Below, in pieces: positions 5,367 to 6,634 of a DNA stretch of 6,634 nucleotides. Below the pieces are notes generated by a model that had not been told where the DNA came from, made no database searches, and saw only the letters and a program-made list of their open reading frames with translations. Every line of letters begins with the position of its first letter. The stretch's first letter is position 1. The stretch comes from Lachnospiraceae bacterium UBA3711. GTDB taxonomy: Bacteria > Bacillota > Clostridia > Lachnospirales > Lachnospiraceae. Position numbers and translations under genes: made by a program. The stretch lies in the NCBI GenBank assembly GCA_002371345.1, contig DFHY01000114.1:1-6634 (forward strand). Reading direction: 5' to 3'.

Positions 5367-6104
5367 ATGAAGATTCTGGCAATTGACAGCTCGGGCATGC
5401 CTGCGTCCGTCGCCGTATGTGATGGCGGGACGCTGCTTGCGGAGTACACCGTGAATTTTAAGAGAACGCACAGTCAGACGCTGGTTCCAATGATGGACGA
5501 GGTCCGCAGGATGCTGGATCTTGATCTTGAGAGTATCGACGCTGTCGCGGTTGCCGGCGGGCCTGGTTCTTTTACGGGACTGCGCATAGGTTCCGCCGTG
5601 GCCAAGGGAGTCGGACTTGCTATGGACAAACCGCTGATTCATGTTCCGACGCTTGAGGCTCTGGCGTATAATTATTACGGCTCGCCGGATCTGATCGTAC
5701 CGATGCTGGACGCACGCAATCATCAGGTGTTTGCCGGGATCTATACTTTCAATAGCGGCTTCTGCGTGGTGAGCGGTCAGGAGCCTGTCAGCGTCACCTC
5801 ACTGTGTGAAAGGCTGAACTCCCTGTCTGAGGAGATGGATAAGAATATAATCCTGCTCGGGGACGGAGCGTATGCCTACAGAAGCCTGATTGAGGATAAT
5901 CTCAGAGCGCGGCATGTATATGCTCCGGCTCATATGTCACAGCAAAGGGCGGGTTCCGTCGCTGTGAGAGGCATGGAGCTGGCAATGCATGGAAAGCTGG
6001 AGACGGCGGCCATGCACAGACCGGACTATCTGAGGGTATCCCAGGCTGAGCGGGTACGCGCTCAGAAGCTGGGAGAAATTAAGGCTGACAGAAGTGAACC
6101 ATGA
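5367..6104 (+). CDS. tsaB: t6A biosynthesis protein TsaB
   Basis: Scaffold partner of TsaD in the threonylcarbamoyl transferase complex for t6A37 of tRNA. It has the ASKHA (actin-like) fold but no catalytic activity of its own. The 245-aa protein is of normal length and shows the family hallmarks in order: N-terminal MKILAIDSSG (1-10, the phosphate-1-like strand), HSQTLVPMMDEV (35-46), GGPGSFTGLRIGSAVAKGV (64-82) and VPMLDARNHQVFAG (111-124). The second domain is more variable, as usual, and ends with PDYLRVSQAE, the typical C-terminal 'P.YLR...AE' motif. The ATG is supported by AAGGAAG 9 nt upstream. Its stop overlaps the beginning of rimI by 11 nt, which points to translational coupling. 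tsaE lies upstream across the repeat-like spacer. tsaD, the catalytic partner, is expected beyond the right edge or elsewhere in the genome. Confidence 0.95.
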   Translation: MKILAIDSSGMPASVAVCDGGTLLAEYTVNFKRTHSQTLVPMMDEVRRMLDLDLESIDAVAVAGGPGSFTGLRIGSAVAKGVGLAMDKPLIHVPTLEALAYNYYGSPDLIVPMLDARNHQVFAGIYTFNSGFCVVSGQEPVSVTSLCERLNSLSEEMDKNIILLGDGAYAYRSLIEDNLRARHVYAPAHMSQQRAGSVAVRGMELAMHGKLETAAMHRPDYLRVSQAERVRAQKLGEIKADRSEP

Positions 6105-6573
6105 GACTATAACAATAACACCCTTCGATGGGGGCGGACGCCTGGAGATCAGCCCTCTGCTAATGGAAGATATTCCGGCGGTGGAGGCGATCGAGCGTGA
6201 GAACTATTCCCTTCCCTGGAGCGGGAGGTCATTTTCGGACGCGCTTAAGAGGGATTACTACCTATTCCTGAAGGCGGAATGCGACGGCGTCCTGGCAGGA
6301 TACTGCGGATGCATGAGATCCTTCGAGATCGCCGAAATCACGAATGTAACGGTGGCGGCCGGGTTCCGCCGCAGAGGGATAGCGCGCGGAATGCTCCTGG
6401 AACTGATGCGCAGAGCCTCAGGACTCGGGACAGAGCGCTTTACGCTGGAGGTCCGCAGATCAAATGTGCCGGCGATCGCCCTGTATCACAGTCTTGGATT
6501 CAATGACGAGGGCGTCCGCAAGGGATATTATGAATCTCCCAGAGAGGACGCGCTGATACTGTGGACGGTGTGA
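6094..6573 (+). CDS. rimI: GNAT N-acetyltransferase RimI
   Basis: Acetyl-CoA-dependent N-acetyltransferase, classically acting on the N-terminal alanine of ribosomal protein S18; in other bacteria the targets can be wider. The 159-aa length is normal. It shows IPAVEAIERENYSLPWSGRSF (27-47, RimI-specific start), EITNVTV (81-87), the acetyl-CoA pyrophosphate loop RRRGIA (92-97), FTLEVRRSNVPAIALYHSLGF (116-136) with Glu119 as the expected general base region, and RKGYYESPREDALIL (142-156), the C-terminal signature with conserved tyrosines. The start is GTG at 6094, inside tsaB, with AAGG 9 nt upstream; the nearby ATG at 6101 is out of frame. A tsaB-rimI overlap is common in Firmicutes and usually precedes tsaD, which is not visible here. 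Confidence 0.93.
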   Translation: MNHETITITPFDGGGRLEISPLLMEDIPAVEAIERENYSLPWSGRSFSDALKRDYYLFLKAECDGVLAGYCGCMRSFEIAEITNVTVAAGFRRRGIARGMLLELMRRASGLGTERFTLEVRRSNVPAIALYHSLGFNDEGVRKGYYESPREDALILWTV

Positions 6574-6584
6574 GAGTTGGCGGT

Positions 6585-6600
6585 TATGTCTTGAGACATA
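6585..6600 (+). other. Small inverted repeat after rimI
   Basis: TATGTC-TTGA-GACATA, a 6-bp stem with a 4-nt loop, 11 nt after the rimI stop. No T-run follows, so it is not a convincing terminator. The last 61 nt of the window show no gene start that can be supported. Confidence 0.3.
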
Positions 6601-6634
6601 CGCTCGCTGCGTGCCGGAACAGCATATTGTTTTG

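Noticed and set aside
6570..6634. GTG-started frame overlapping the rimI stop and open to the window edge
   Set aside because: Only 21 codons are visible, with no ribosome site and no resemblance to the tsaD N-terminus expected next. Too little to call.

Overview
The window looks like a chromosomal segment from a Gram-positive clostridium, most likely a member of the Lachnospiraceae or a close relative. The evidence is strong AGGAGG-type ribosome binding sites, use of TTG and GTG starts, compact operons, and the character of the encoded proteins. Base composition is moderate and fairly even, and there is no sign of phage, transposon or CRISPR sequence.

Left half, minus strand. A group transcribed leftward encodes an energy-coupling-factor transporter for cobalt or nickel: a CbiM-type substrate-binding membrane subunit fused to a C-terminal PDGLE domain (2291-3289), the CbiQ transmembrane subunit (1357-2157) and the CbiO ATPase (506-1240, TTG start). 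Beyond it lies the 5' part of a small two-helix membrane protein (1-275, TTG start) that runs off the left edge. The gaps inside this operon (133 and 116 nt) are wider than usual. The gap after cbiQ holds two degenerate copies of a 43-nt unit whose third copy is the 3' end of cbiQ itself.

Centre. A divergent intergenic region (3290-3513) drives cbiMQO leftward and queT rightward. On the queT side it contains a convincing class I preQ1 riboswitch whose pseudoknot takes in the first base of the queT Shine-Dalgarno sequence, which suggests translational control. The cbiM side has a short leader with no visible cobalamin or metal riboswitch.

Right half, plus strand. queT (preQ1 precursor transporter S-component), a Nudix hydrolase of the ADP-ribose pyrophosphatase type, tsaE, tsaB and rimI follow in one direction. 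tsaE and tsaB belong to the t6A tRNA modification pathway, and rimI is its usual neighbour. tsaE and tsaB are separated by about 190 nt of hairpin-rich, repeat-like DNA. An 18-nt piece of it recurs, with one mismatch, in the intergenic region at the left of the window.

How the genes may fit together (inference): the right-hand genes centre on anticodon-loop modification (queuosine at position 34, t6A at position 37). The transporter on the left may supply cobalt for cobalamin, the cofactor of the epoxyqueuosine reductase QueG. No wholly new system is evident. The riboswitch, the repeat-like spacer and the 43-nt repeat are the points most worth checking.
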